From contig NBIV01000024.1 in assembly GCA_003194525.1 (NCBI GenBank), forward strand, positions 310,001 to 374,000: 64,000 nucleotides of DNA, read 5' to 3'. Made by a program: the position numbers and the translations under genes. Shown here in pieces: positions 20,521 to 31,315 of the stretch; positions within the stretch are counted from its first letter, which is position 1, and every line of letters begins with the position of its first letter. A model generated the notes under the pieces. It saw only the letters and a list, made by a program, of their open reading frames with translations. It was not told the DNA's origin and ran no database searches. The DNA comes from Gracilariopsis chorda. Lineage: Eukaryota; Rhodophyta; Florideophyceae; Gracilariales; Gracilariaceae.

Positions 20521-21314
20521 TGAAGTGCAATGCCCTCAGGGAGGGATTCTTGGTACGTGGTTGATTTCCCGATTGTTTCGGTAAATTAGTCATTGCATGA
20601 ACTACGACAACTAATAATGAATTGGACACGTGGGACACGGGAGAGTCAATTGGCGGTTGGCCACAGTAGTGGGCATAAACCACCAAAGTGGAGTAATTCA
20701 GTTAGTTCTATTTATTATTTTTACACCCATTTCTGGGATGGTGAGTACTTAGTGCGCCCGCGAGTTGCCGTCGCACCAGTAAACCTTCCCCAAGAAGGGA
20801 CCCCAGCCTGGGGAATTGGCTCTAGACCGCACCACCTTCGCGTGTTCTCTACTCCAACTTGTAGAAAAGCACCATAGCATACGGAAAGTCTAACCCCCTT
20901 TCCTATCTAAAGGACCCGAGTATTCGGATTGTTATTCAAACTGTCTTGGTGTTCGCTATAAGATTTATTTACCGGCACTGCCGTTAATCTTCCTCACGAC
21001 ACTTGTGACGCAGCTCCATCTTTCTTTTCCGTTTACAGAGTGGCTTTCCCGCTACCCACGGCTCGTGTTCGCGCGTGCCACAAACGTGGAAACCTCACCT
21101 CTCTAGAGGACGACCACCCTCATACACCGCTCCTGCTAATACCCAGGTTTTGCCTCAACCTCCCTGCGCAAGTCGCGACTGGTGGCCTCGGCCTTACAAC
21201 CCGACATAGTCGTGCCACTCCTGGGAGAGCTCTACCCAACTAGGCTCACACCTCTAACGAGGAAAGATCCCAAACATCTTTCGGTGCACTCCCGATTCCA
21301 GGCATAGCACTACA
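20521..21314 (+). mobile_element. Solo LTR, family B (794 bp)
   Basis: Begins TGAAGTGCAATGCCC and ends GGCATAGCACTACA, with TG...CA ends and an imperfect inverted repeat like family A. It aligns along its length with the minus-strand copies at 41040-42667 and 49127-49887. There is no polypurine tract before it and no primer site after it, so it is a solo LTR. The flanks (AAGGC on the left, AGTTC on the right) do not match, so the target duplication has been lost or the copy is recombinant. Confidence 0.8.
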
Positions 21315-21606
21315 AGTTCAAACTTAGTTCGATAAACCTTATGGTTCCCACTGAAGTTTTCTTTTTAAAACCTTCCTGATAGACGGTAAAATGGCTTAAA
21401 ATAACATAGATGGCATAGTTAAAATATTTAAATTCTTTTTTTTTCTATATGTGTTGTATGGACCAACAGACGTGGGTTTCTAAAACTGAATCGTCGTACG
21501 CGTAGTATGCAACAATTTCGATAAATTTGTTGATTAAGCACTCGGAAGTAGTTGTTTGATTTCGAAAATATTTTCCCGAAAGTTCCATTTACTACCATGT
21601 TTCACG

Positions 21607-21936
21607 TCAGTCAGCATTATCAGTAATACGTCTTTCCAAGAATCTCAAAATTTTTTTGTAGGGTCTCGTGTTCCAGTTTTCACAAATAAAATTTGAAAGA
21701 AAAATTCCAGGCATGGTGAAATTCCGATGCATTAAATAGGTCACTCGAAGAAGGGTAGTGAACCCTTCTTGCTGGTAGAAATTGTCCACCACTGGGGTTT
21801 GGGAGCACGAATCTTGGTCACTATCAGAATGAGCGGGAGTGCTAGGCGCAGCGTTAATTTCTTCCGGGCATTGCAAAGTTGCTTCAGCCAGCACGTCTAT
21901 CGCATTAGCAGCCTCAGTGGGCGTAAGTTTGGTCAT
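21607..21936 (-). CDS. Hypothetical 109-residue protein or gene fragment
   Basis: The ATG at 21934-21936 opens a 109-codon frame: an acidic, Ser/Pro-rich first half, then a compact second half with aromatic and basic residues (LLRVTYLMHRNFTMPGIFLS, then NWNTRPYKKILRFLERRITD). The composition change suggests a real folded segment. I do not recognise the family. It may be the first exon or a remnant of a mobile-element protein, since the neighbourhood is all decayed insertions. Confidence 0.35.
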   Translation of the reverse strand: MTKLTPTEAANAIDVLAEATLQCPEEINAAPSTPAHSDSDQDSCSQTPVVDNFYQQEGFTTLLRVTYLMHRNFTMPGIFLSNFICENWNTRPYKKILRFLERRITDNAD

Positions 21937-23076
21937 GATGTTGGTTGGGGATATAGGCGTCTGTAGAAAACGTATGAAAACCTGTAAAGTTCTGCTTACT
22001 CTAGTCTACTACGGTTTTTATGTGTTTTACTGCAGTTTCCCATTCTATCCCTAATGGCAGCATTTTGCAGACGTCTTTTTAGTTTTACATAGTCTTTACT
22101 CCGGTGCGGTTGCCTTTTCATGCTGCGCGGATAACGCCTTTGCCATAGGATGCACAGCAATATCCTACGTCAGAGGGAGTGTCTGCGCTCGACGCGTTAA
22201 TTTGCGCATACGTCCTAGTGAAGAGCGCAAAAACTGAACAACATTGACACAAATACATATCATATACGCTTGCGTTGTTTTTCAATGCTGCCGCATCCAC
22301 ACATTTTGCACTTTGCTTTTGAGCTTTTGCTTTGCGTTGCATTTTTGTTTTGCTGTGCGCCATAACAGCATTTCAAAAGCATTCGCTTACACGGCTGTAA
22401 CGCAGCTTTCCACCTCCGCACACCCTCATCGGCGCAACACGCACCGCAAGCGTAGTGTGGGAAGCTGTATCGTCTTTATGGAGTACGCGCATCCAGAATG
22501 CAGAGCAATCCTGCCATTTATTTTGCGAAAGTTGCCTTCTGTCATAGAACTTTCAAATTTCGGAATCGTTCATGCCGACTAACCTCTCTTTTGTAATGGC
22601 CTCGCAGGGCTGCATTGACTTCTTGCAACCGATGAGGTTTCTTAGGACACTTATGCTGATATTCGACGTTACTGTCAAAGGTCAAGACAAACCGAATTGT
22701 AATTCGCAAAATCACTGTTTGCGTTAGCCTCCTGTTGTGATAATTTGTTTAGCACCTTCCAGTTGAAGTCTTAGTTAAATGATCACATTGAAAAAGCCGT
22801 TAGGTCACAGGTGAGGAATCACTTCCCGAAAAACCAAAGTGTCGATTATAATGGGTTGTCGCAATATGTGCAGGCCTATGGGGATACTGACTGACATTCT
22901 CAAAAATATCCCAGCCTGTTTGCTAGATTTAGCAAGGTTAAATGGAACCAGCGCTTTTTAGAGGTGGCCTGGCCATCACCATATGAGGAAACGACACACG
23001 ATGTCACAACAATTGGATCCATAGTCCATTTGGACCACACCAAATCCGTCTTCTCATCGGTCTCTAACTCATCTGC
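21937..23076. other. Unassigned sequence
   Basis: No frame with a recognisable motif and no repeat shared with the rest of the window that I can see. Confidence 0.4.
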
Positions 23077-24350
23077 GTGAATGTCTACTACGGAAACCTC
23101 AAAGCCGAAGTTTTAAATGCCATCCACACAGGGGTCTATCTTAAACCAATAGGTATTCGCAATAGAACCATTTGGAAGTACAATAGCGCGAGGTCAGCAG
23201 TATTCGTACCATACGGCACGCATCAACATGGAAAAAACGCCGACGGGCGGAATCTGGATGGATGGCTCTGAATGATCCGATCACTGGAAATATCTTTGTT
23301 GGTTTTGGCTAACACCTTACCACTTCGTTACAACTTGTCTGAATTCACTCCTCAGGTTCCTGGCTTACTCCTTACAGCGCATCACCAGTTTCATCAGGTG
23401 CTAATTGGCCAAGGGGGTGGAAACCGACAGATTCAGAACAAAAGTTTTTTTGTAAATCAAGAAGTTAGTCTGGTCACGGGTGCATATTTGGCACCCAAAG
23501 CCGACGCTGTACCATCCCAGGCAGAGCAACTCTACAGCTTGGGCTTTGTTCCACTCGTACTGGTCTCATTTGGAAGGTGATCTCATATGACCTGGTTTTT
23601 GTATACATTTTTACCCCTTGGTTACGGGAAGCAAATCACTGGAAGACCCATTGGTACTTATCCGCTCTTTGGAGCATGATAAGTACAAGGTAAACATCAC
23701 CCTTGGGTTTTCTGTAAACCACCTGGTTCCGTGCATGGCAGTTTTAAGTACTAGAGCTAGACAGAACCAGGTTAGTTCGAAGGTATTATCCCTGATGGTA
23801 TTGGAAATGTTACAACCCTGTACCATTACAAACCCTTTTAAGGATGCGTGTAAGCAATTACCAGTGGTCCACAGCAGCGTACAACAATTAGTGGCAATTG
23901 GAACCCTCAACGTCCGGGTACGTGTTATTGTGATGCATCAATGCGCAACGAATTGTATCCTTGGAACTAAGTTCATTTACAAGTGTAGAAAGGCAATTTT
24001 GACTCGTACCAGAACGCTATTGTCAAATGGCGGTCCCGGAGCAACTATATCTAGTCGTCTGAACTCAGAAATCGCATAGAGACCATGGCAGGAAATGCCT
24101 TTGGCTACGGTACCAAGCAAAATTCGACTATAAAAGTCCATTAGGACCCTCTTTTGTGCCAAGTAGTACCCAAGTTGGTATGTGACAGACCCAGAGAAGT
24201 GCGTCGATGCACGTTGGATGGACGTGCACACATCTGAGTGATTCGATATCACGCGTGTTATCCAATGTAACACTAGCCGTTCATCATCAGAGCATCACCT
24301 GTACATCCATTTTGACGCTTATGTCTGGATGATTCTAAACAATTTAGAAA
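23077..24350 (+). pseudogene. Decayed gypsy gag-protease remnant
   Basis: Broken plus-strand frames at 23077-23271, 23272-23580 and 23618-24079 lie in series. The last one ends with CATNCILGTKFIYKCRKAIL, which lines up with VDCILGTTFIDRYVKAIYP in the protease ORF of the full gypsy element (31405-31884); the Asp-Thr-Gly active-site motif is gone. Several frame changes and stops separate the pieces. It is an old copy of a related but different gypsy family. Confidence 0.5.
24185..24350 (+). repeat. Copy 1 of a dispersed repeat of about 170 bp
   Basis: The stretch AGAGAAGTRCGTNGATGC...GGATGGAC...ACATCTGAGTGATT...ATCACGCGTG, with a CTGTACATCCA-type word near its end, recurs at 27965-28150 at roughly 70% likeness. 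Both copies lie outside the old copia element, in flanking remnants, so they likely come from one older element family. Confidence 0.5.
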
Positions 24351-24691
24351 ATTGCTTGCCTTTCAGGGGTGGTCCACAGCGGCCTCCAAAAGAGCATTAA
24401 GTTCATCGAACCAGTACAGTGTATCCCTTAAAAGCTTTTCAACGCCCAGCTCGGCACAAATAAGCTCCACAGGTTGTTTCGACATAAGAAACGCGCGACC
24501 AATTGGAAGAATTACAGGAGTCGAAAAGGTGCGGTCCTTATTGTTGGAGCAAGGAAGGTGAAACCCGGGGCTTTCTTTGTTGTTGGAGATGCTGAGGTCT
24601 CGGTGCTTAAATTGTGCTTGATGCCGTCGCTCGTTCTACATGGCTATGCTGTCTGTCGTATGACAACAGTTTCGAGGCACGCTTCCGTGGT

Positions 24692-24925
24692 CTACGGATT
24701 CTTTTCGTTCGCCCGTATGGGTTTTGCGTGACAACAGTCCTCCGGATCCACAGAAGTGTTAGGTAATGCGGCGAGAGAGAGAATATTAAGACTTTGCTTG
24801 AGATCTAAGAATTTTGCTTGCGGAAGGCATTTGGTTAGGATATCGGTAGGATTGTCCACTGAAGCGACGTGGTGTACGATGATGAGTTTCTGCTCTAAAA
24901 GAGATCGGAGATAATGATGGCGCAA
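24692..24925 (-). pseudogene. Copia RNase H, C-terminal fragment
   Basis: The frame reads RHHYLRSLLEQKLIIVHHVA, then NPTDILTKCLP. This is the typical end of copia-type RNase H (the H-x2-R-x4-E and D-x2-TK motifs that end copia polyproteins). It sits directly inside the left LTR, as expected for a minus-strand element. Confidence 0.65.
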
Positions 24926-25339
24926 GTCGATCAGTTTTCTTTGTTTCAGTTGTTCTGTATGATTGGATATGGCGATTGCAGCTTTGTGGTGAAGAAATAA
25001 GGGCGCAGGCAGAGATGGTAAGAGATTGCAGAATGAAAAATAGTGATCTATGAAAGAAGCGTGTTACGATGCTGAAGTTGCAGCGACGTATTCGGTTTCG
25101 GCCGTTGACAATGCCACGATGGATTGCTGTGAGGAGGTCCATGCGATAGAACTGTTATTTATGGCTATTACAAATCTGGTAAGTGACTTCCGATTCTGTT
25201 TGTCGGCAACGAAGTCGGTGTCAGTGTAGTACAGTGGGTACTATGCATGCTTCTAAGGATAGGCTGTTATGGAAGATTCCTAACGGAGTACTTGTATTTT
25301 CTAATTGCTGCCACGTAGCACAACACTCCAGAGAAATCG

Positions 25340-25750
25340 TTCCAGCGGACTGTAGTTTAATTAGGTAGAATTAACTTAAATTAGATTTTTATAGGATACA
25401 GTAGATAGTTTCCGCTGAGGTCAGCTCGCAGCACTGTATATAGTGCGCCACTGGAGCTCCACTTCAGTGGAAGTAAACCAAGCACCCTCGAGGCTTGTTC
25501 TAGCTCGTCTCTTTCAACCTCATGATACTCACCTTCATGGGCACTATTACGTAATCCTCTAGGTGTGGTTTCTAAGCAACCGATACGCAGCGCTCCCCAT
25601 AGAAGTGCCTGTAGGATTATCGTCTGCCCAAGGAACCCACTCTCCGCTTGGTGCTTGCGGATCTTCTTTCAGGATTTCCCCTGTCGCCGCCTCTATCTTA
25701 GAGAGACCACCACGTATAGGAACCCATCTGTTAGGCCGAATCTAAAAGTC
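25340..25750. mobile_element. Insertion of about 400 bp inside the copia remnant
   Basis: The copia frame coming from 26174 loses its expected RNase H sequence after NVRKTG (near 25750). The next recognisable copia sequence lies left of about 25330. The intervening 400 bp has a different composition and no coding motif, so it may be a solo LTR. I could not define its ends or a target duplication. Confidence 0.3.
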
Positions 25751-26174
25751 CTGTTTTACGGACGTTTTGCTCACCACTGGCTGTACCACAGTCAGCGTAT
25801 GCTCGAGACGTGTTGTGTGAGATTTTAGGGCCAGATCTGAGTAGGATGCCATCCGTGTGTGTTCCTGGGAGGTAGTGCAGGACTTCTTTCAGGAGTACCC
25901 AGTGACTCCTGGTTTTGAAATTGAGCGCTCTTGCGAGTTGGGATATGGCAAATGCGATTTCGGGGCAAGTGCAATCGGCGAGCCAGCGAAGGAGACCAAG
26001 AACGTGACGATATAATTTGTTCTGACTCTGTAGCAACGTGTTGTCATCCGTGCAGCCATGGAATTCGGCTTTTAGACTGTTGGGAGTTTTGCGAGGATCG
26101 TATTGAGAGATGGTGGCAAAGATTTGAAGCTTGTTCGGCGTATTGCGGTTGGCTGATGTGAATACCGCCGTCAA
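25731..26174 (-). pseudogene. Copia reverse transcriptase C-terminal and RNase H start, fragment
   Basis: The frame contains YRHVLGLLRWLADCTCPEIA, followed by FAISQLARALNF, HWVLLKEVLHYLPGTHTDGI and AYADCGTA. This is the standard copia connection (transcriptase thumb region into RNase H, where AYAD carries the first catalytic Asp). It ends at an insertion. Upstream the catalytic core (YxDD) is not found. Confidence 0.65.
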
Positions 26175-27092
26175 GGTAAGTCAATCGCCAACCTAGGTAG
26201 TTTTTTGTAGCGGATAGGCCACGAAGGATGCGTTTGACAGTGCAAGTATCGGTTTAGAACTCTGTTGCACCAGCCTCTATGAAAAGAGCTCGGTAGTTGC
26301 GGTGGTGTTTGACGAAGAGAGATATTTCTTTGGCGTGTTTTTAGCGGATGTTTCGAATTTATGTGAGAAGTTGGTCGACATCCTTTTGTGCGCAAGTTTC
26401 CAGTAAACTTTTCAAATAGACAGCAATGGCTAACGGTGAGTTTGTAAACAACGAATCAGGGACGAGGTCATTGACGTCTTTTTAAATGCTGTTGGTGATG
26501 AACGACCGGCAGGAAGCAAATGCATTTTGTTTTGCATCTGTGTCAGCTACGAATGTTGAGTAGATATTATCAGAATATCTGTGGTTGGTTAGTATGTATT
26601 TCAAGCTTGGTTCCCATTGTTTGAAGTTAGACTTTGTCAAGTCATTCAAGGTATCGCTGCTAAAATTCCATGGCGGCTTGTTGGTGTCATTCAGTCAAGT
26701 GAGACTTTGCTGGAGCAATTCCAAACTTGGGGTGTCGTCAGATAACCCAGGTGGGCTGGGGACTTTTTCGACCATTTTTAGTGTATGCTGAGCAGCAGAA
26801 GAACAGTGATGATCAATTTTTGGCTGTCTACGGTGAGAATGTAACGCACGCGCATGATTGCGTGTTTCAAGTTCACCACGGAAAGTATGGTCTTTTGAGT
26901 ATTTATTGGTGTGTTAAAAGCGGACTGGTTGGTCGGTATTATGGAACATAATCTGTGGGAGCAATGAAGGTGAAGCCCGTGGATATCTTTATTGTTTGAG
27001 ATGCTGAGGTCTTGGTGCTTAAAGCGTGCTTGTCCGCCATCGCTCGTTCTACGTGGCTATAATGTCTGTAGTGTGAAAACAGTTATATCGCA

Positions 27093-28310
27093 TGAGCCGC
27101 CAGGTGACTCCTTGCCGAGCCATTATATGAGATACAGAAACGAATCTTTAGCAGCCAAAGGCCGTGAGTGCAGCCCTCTAAATGGTGCCTGGAAGTATTG
27201 AGCTTTGTAAGATAGTGCTGTCAATGGAGACTAAGATCGGTAAGCTTGGAACACCCAGGAACTGCCATAACTACTATTGTCCCACCAAAATCGTCTTGGA
27301 ACGTATGGTTTGGGCCATATCGCGTCGTCAAGGAATTGCCATCCCAGCAAGTCTCTCAATTTGTTACAGTCATCAGCACATCAAGCGTGAACATGGATGT
27401 ACGTGTGAAACTCTAATGATTGAGGGTTAGTATTATGTTGGATAGAACGCGTGATGTCTTACGCACGGAATGACTCAGATGTGTACACGCCCATTCAACG
27501 TATATCTACGTACTTCACTGGACCATGGAGCGTTTACGACACTTATCCAGAGCTTGAGCCGAGTTGGTGTTAGTGGGTCAAGAGGTGGAGTCAAAGATGA
27601 GGAAGTCAATGTCTTCCTGGGCCATGCCGTGAGCACTTCGGTGACGGAAAAACTCATCAACAGGAACCAAATGAAGAATAGTTTGACGTATACGAGAAAA
27701 AGCAGCCGGAGCGATGTGCATGGTTCCCGGAACCGACATTCGATCGTGGTAATTATTCTGAGTAGGAGGATGGTCGCGGAACCGCCTGCGACTGCGACCG
27801 CTCCTTTGAGTTTGAAAAACACCATGGGATTGGGAACAAGTAAAGTTTTGGTGATCCCACCATTTGGAAGCATGCAGGGGTGACGACCAATCGTGGACGC
27901 GAAACCAATTCGTCCTGTGTTAAACCGTAGATGTAATTGATAAAGAGACGGATCCGAAGAGTTTACCGGCGCTCAGAGAAGTACGTAGATGCGCATTGGA
28001 TGGACATGCAGACATCTGAGTGATTGTGTGCGTAGGACATCACGCGTGCTATCTTACGTAGTCCTAAGCATCGATTGTCTGATTGTCACATGTACATCCA
28101 CACTCACGATTGGTATCCGAATGGTTCCGAAAAATCAGGGAAATTGATATGCAAGCAATTAACTGGGTTTTTTGGCATCAATCGGACGTCAATCATGAAT
28201 TTGGATGTACACGCGATAATTTGAGTATGCTCTCGAACACGGCTCTTCAAGAAGAAACCCTTAAGGAAGCAAAGCGCTTAGCAACTGAAATTCAGGTGCA
28301 ATCCTATTTC
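27093..28310. other. Decayed element sequence left of the gypsy element
   Basis: Short broken frames on the plus strand (27182-27430, 27470-27883) look like worn gypsy-type gag or protease sequence but lack key residues. 27965-28150 is the second copy of the dispersed repeat seen at 24185-24350. AATCT at 28311-28315 is the target duplication of the gypsy element that follows. Confidence 0.35.
27965..28150 (+). repeat. Copy 2 of the dispersed repeat of about 170 bp
   Basis: Matches 24185-24350 in order and orientation, including GGATGGACATGCAGACATCT and ATCACGCGTGCTATC. It is not part of the gypsy element that begins at 28316. Confidence 0.5.
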
Positions 28311-28315
28311 AATCT

Positions 28316-28853
28316 TGTAAGGAAGTGAAAACCGTTTATTGGAGTGGTATTCTGGCTGTAAGAGCCCTTCCGCTATTCGGCTAGTGTAGTAGTTGTAGTA
28401 GCACACGTGTGTGCCAGTAGCAGCTAGTGCCCCGCGAGCGGGAAGCCATACACGTGTGGCACGGCCCAGCTGGATATTTATTCTCCGCCAGCGCGGCCGA
28501 CGCCCTCACCAAGTAAACTCAAGGGGCTTCCTACTAGGTTCTTCGTCTTAGTTCCTTGGCACGGATCCTAAGTCGTAGTAGGAGACGCAGCTCGTCAAAG
28601 TCCTGTACAGGCTGCGCCGTATCGGATATCTACCGTTACATCGGCTCTCTGTTTAGGCGCGTGGTACCTGTTTCGGCTACGCGTGTCTCCGTACTCGGCC
28701 TCACAGCAGAGGGTCCTGCGCTACTCCGCACCTTCACCGTTCCGCCTTTTCCGACTCGGTAGCCGCACGGCCTCACACCCCGTTGCGCGATACCCACCGT
28801 CACCGTTCCCGGACATTTCACCTGAGTAGGGCGCTCGCGCGCACTATCTCAGA
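28316..28853 (+). repeat. 5' LTR of the gypsy element
   Basis: Begins TGTAAGGAAGTG and ends CTATCTCAGA here, against CTCACA in the 3' copy, so the terminal CA has mutated in this copy. I set the end so that both LTRs are 538 bp and the AATCT flank is exact. TATTTATTC near 28475 may serve as a promoter element. Confidence 0.9.
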
Positions 28854-28855
28854 AC

Positions 28856-28875
28856 TGGTCTCCCGACCTAGAACG
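28856..28875 (+). promoter_or_regulatory. Candidate primer binding site
   Basis: TGGTCTCCCGACC starts two bases after the LTR end. The TGG pairs with the CCA tail common to mature tRNAs. I cannot name the tRNA. Confidence 0.45.
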
Positions 28876-28951
28876 TTCCTTTCGTGGGAACAACAGATCT
28901 GTCTTCACCGTATCGGAAGAAGGAGTAGCCTAAAACGTCGCATCACTCCTG

Positions 28952-31315
28952 ATGAATTCTAAACCGTCCCGGCTTGACGAGCTCGCTCGTCCGAAATCGG
29001 TTTCGTCGACGCGCAGCCGTGCGGGCCCGGAACCGAATCCCCCTGCAATGTCGTTGCCGCCTCCATGGTCCAACAGCACGCGCAGTGAGCCCCAAGGGAT
29101 TGTACCGCAAGTTGATAACCCGGAGCGTTTGCTCCGCCGCACCGGAGAAGCACAACCGAACACGGAACGAGGAAGAGGAGACCCTGGACCTGCACCCCCC
29201 GTGCGGACTCGTGGCCCCGAATCGGCAATCTCCGCCTTACTAGACGCACCAAACATCTCGGATTTTGCCTCCCTCCTTCCCCACTTGGAGAGGTGGTTGT
29301 CGGAGGAACTCTCCAATCGAGTGCCTGTTCAGGTCGATACTGTCCTCGAACAGCGAGTCCGGTCCGGAATAGAAACGCACCTCCCCATCATTGTGGAAAG
29401 TGTGTCCACCCGTTTTCGGAATGCTTCGGTTGTAACCGACGCGGTCGTCGAAACCGTGGAAACGGAAGTCGCGAACCAACTCCGCAGGCATCTTTTGTTA
29501 CCTGCCGGAATTCACCCTCAACCTATCTCCGCAACGGAAGTGTTGCAGCAACTGAGTCACCCCAACAGGGAAATCCGCGCTGAACCCTCTAGGGATGAAG
29601 TATTCAATACGGGCGGCCTCCCCCGTGAGGGGGAGCTCACGGCGGGCACGTCGAAAGCCGCTCGAAATCCGAGAATGGAAGGGCTCCTCGGTGATAAAGA
29701 GATCATCTGGGGCACGTCGAACCCCTTACCGGCTCGGGTGAACCCGAACTCGGATGGCCTCCTCCACGAAAAAGAGCTTGTGCGGGACACGTCGAACGTC
29801 GATCCAGTTCTGGTACCGAATTCGGATGGCCTCATCCGTGATAGGGAGATCGCGAGAGGCACGTCGAACGCCATGCCGAAGTCGGAGAAAAAGAAGCGTA
29901 ACAAAAGGAAGAACCGTAACAGGAAACGTCGAGGGTCACGTTATTCTCGTTATGGACATTCTGATTCCGACACCGAGTCGGAACGCTCTGACTCTGATAC
30001 GAGTCAATCCTCCGATACGGAACATGAATCCGATATCTCCCGTATCCGGCGAATCAAACCGAACAATCGGGAGTTCGCCAAGGTCTTGAGCTTCAAGACC
30101 TACCGCTTGATGAACCGTTCCGGAAAGTATGATGCCCGAGTTGCCCGTACAGTCGCGAAGTCCGCAAAACGGATGGCGCTACAGATTCCCGAGAAGTTCA
30201 GTGGGAATGATCCGATCACGGTTCTCAGGTTTCTTAGCGCGTTTATAACCGCGTGCAACCAGAACGGCATTCATGAGGGGGGCGCTGTTTGGCTCTTTCA
30301 GTTTTTCACATCCGGCCCGGCTTTGGAACTCGTCAAGAACCGCATCTCAGGCGAGTCTGGTGCCGTGGATTCGGATGAGGATGATGAGCTCTTACGATCC
30401 TATCCGGAGGTCGTAAACCATCTCCTGGAAACGTACGCTACCGACGAAGAAATTGCGGAAGCGTACCACGATATCACCACTTATCGGCAGAGTTCCGGTA
30501 TAACGGAAAGTGAATTTGCAGACCGTCTATGGAAGAAGAATCTCCGTTGCGGGAACATTTTCACCTACTCTCGGCTTAAGGCTTTGTTCGTGGAAGGGTT
30601 ACTGCCCGCCATCCGCGCTTCGGTTCGCAACCACTCTGCCACGCACCCGAAGATCGGATTCCGGCAGTTGGTTCTCTTCGCGGAAGGTTTAGGAGATACT
30701 CACCGTGGTGGTAAGAAAGTTTACTCCACGACTGAGAAGGCTCGCGACGCACGTAAGTCTCGCACTAGAGCCCTCCTTGCCGAAACGGAAAGTAGTATGG
30801 AGTCCGGGACAGTAGAAAACCCGGCTGGAGAGGCACTTGCAGTGATGCCCTCGCCGAGCATATCCTTCCCGTCGATACCAACTACCGGTTCTGTTTCTCC
30901 TTCTCATATGAGTTCCCAAGATACGGCGTCTTCGGCACTGTACTCGGCCTACCAAACCCCACGCCAGTCTTTTGACCCGAACCGGAACCCAGCATGTCGC
31001 TTATGCTTGTCAACTACTCGCCCATGTTGCGAATGGATGCCTGCCGAGATCCGGAACAAGTTGTTTCAGCAGCGTGAACAAAACTACTCCCATCGTGTTG
31101 ATGAAGGATATTTCCGCCGTCGGATGCCATTTACTGGAGGCAAGGGAAGTCGCCCCGGTAATGTTGGTAGCCAGGGAAGTCGCGCCAACAATACAGCTCC
31201 AATCCCCGGAAGTCCTCCACCTGCAAACAGGAACACTCGTCGTTCGGTTCTTGCTTTGGAAGAGGATCATGCCCATCAACATGAAGAGAGGGGAAACGCT
31301 CAGCACGACGCGTAG
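28952..31315 (+). CDS. gag: Gag of the gypsy element
   Basis: 787 residues from an ATG at 28952, one intact frame. The N-terminal 200 residues are acidic and helical. Residues 219-308 contain four imperfect repeats of about 28 residues built on a GLL...EL..GTSN theme (for example NSDGLLHEKELVRDTSN). Residues 312-330 are strongly basic (KKKRNKRKNRNRKRRG) and 331-364 are Ser/Asp-rich. About 385-545 look like the capsid helices of retrotransposon Gag (IPEKFSGNDPITVLRFLSAF, WLFQFFTSGPALELV, ESEFADRLWKKNLRCGN). Near the C-terminus ACRLCLSTTRPCCEW is Cys-rich but is not the usual zinc knuckle. The protease frame overlaps the end of this ORF in another frame. Confidence 0.85.
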   Translation: MNSKPSRLDELARPKSVSSTRSRAGPEPNPPAMSLPPPWSNSTRSEPQGIVPQVDNPERLLRRTGEAQPNTERGRGDPGPAPPVRTRGPESAISALLDAPNISDFASLLPHLERWLSEELSNRVPVQVDTVLEQRVRSGIETHLPIIVESVSTRFRNASVVTDAVVETVETEVANQLRRHLLLPAGIHPQPISATEVLQQLSHPNREIRAEPSRDEVFNTGGLPREGELTAGTSKAARNPRMEGLLGDKEIIWGTSNPLPARVNPNSDGLLHEKELVRDTSNVDPVLVPNSDGLIRDREIARGTSNAMPKSEKKKRNKRKNRNRKRRGSRYSRYGHSDSDTESERSDSDTSQSSDTEHESDISRIRRIKPNNREFAKVLSFKTYRLMNRSGKYDARVARTVAKSAKRMALQIPEKFSGNDPITVLRFLSAFITACNQNGIHEGGAVWLFQFFTSGPALELVKNRISGESGAVDSDEDDELLRSYPEVVNHLLETYATDEEIAEAYHDITTYRQSSGITESEFADRLWKKNLRCGNIFTYSRLKALFVEGLLPAIRASVRNHSATHPKIGFRQLVLFAEGLGDTHRGGKKVYSTTEKARDARKSRTRALLAETESSMESGTVENPAGEALAVMPSPSISFPSIPTTGSVSPSHMSSQDTASSALYSAYQTPRQSFDPNRNPACRLCLSTTRPCCEWMPAEIRNKLFQQREQNYSHRVDEGYFRRRMPFTGGKGSRPGNVGSQGSRANNTAPIPGSPPPANRNTRRSVLALEEDHAHQHEERGNAQHDA

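Larger units (their letters stand above)
24542..27092 (-). mobile_element. Old, internally deleted Ty1/copia element
   Basis: Direct repeats at 24542-24679 (138 bp) and 26954-27092 (139 bp) share the words GAGATGCTGAGGTCT, GGTGCTTAAA and TCGCTCGTTCTAC and have TG...CA ends; I read them as the two LTRs. Between them minus-strand frames give copia reverse-transcriptase and RNase H ends. The interior is only about 2.3 kb and the LTRs have diverged a lot, so gag, integrase and most of the transcriptase have been lost or decayed beyond recognition. No target duplication is seen. Confidence 0.6.
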
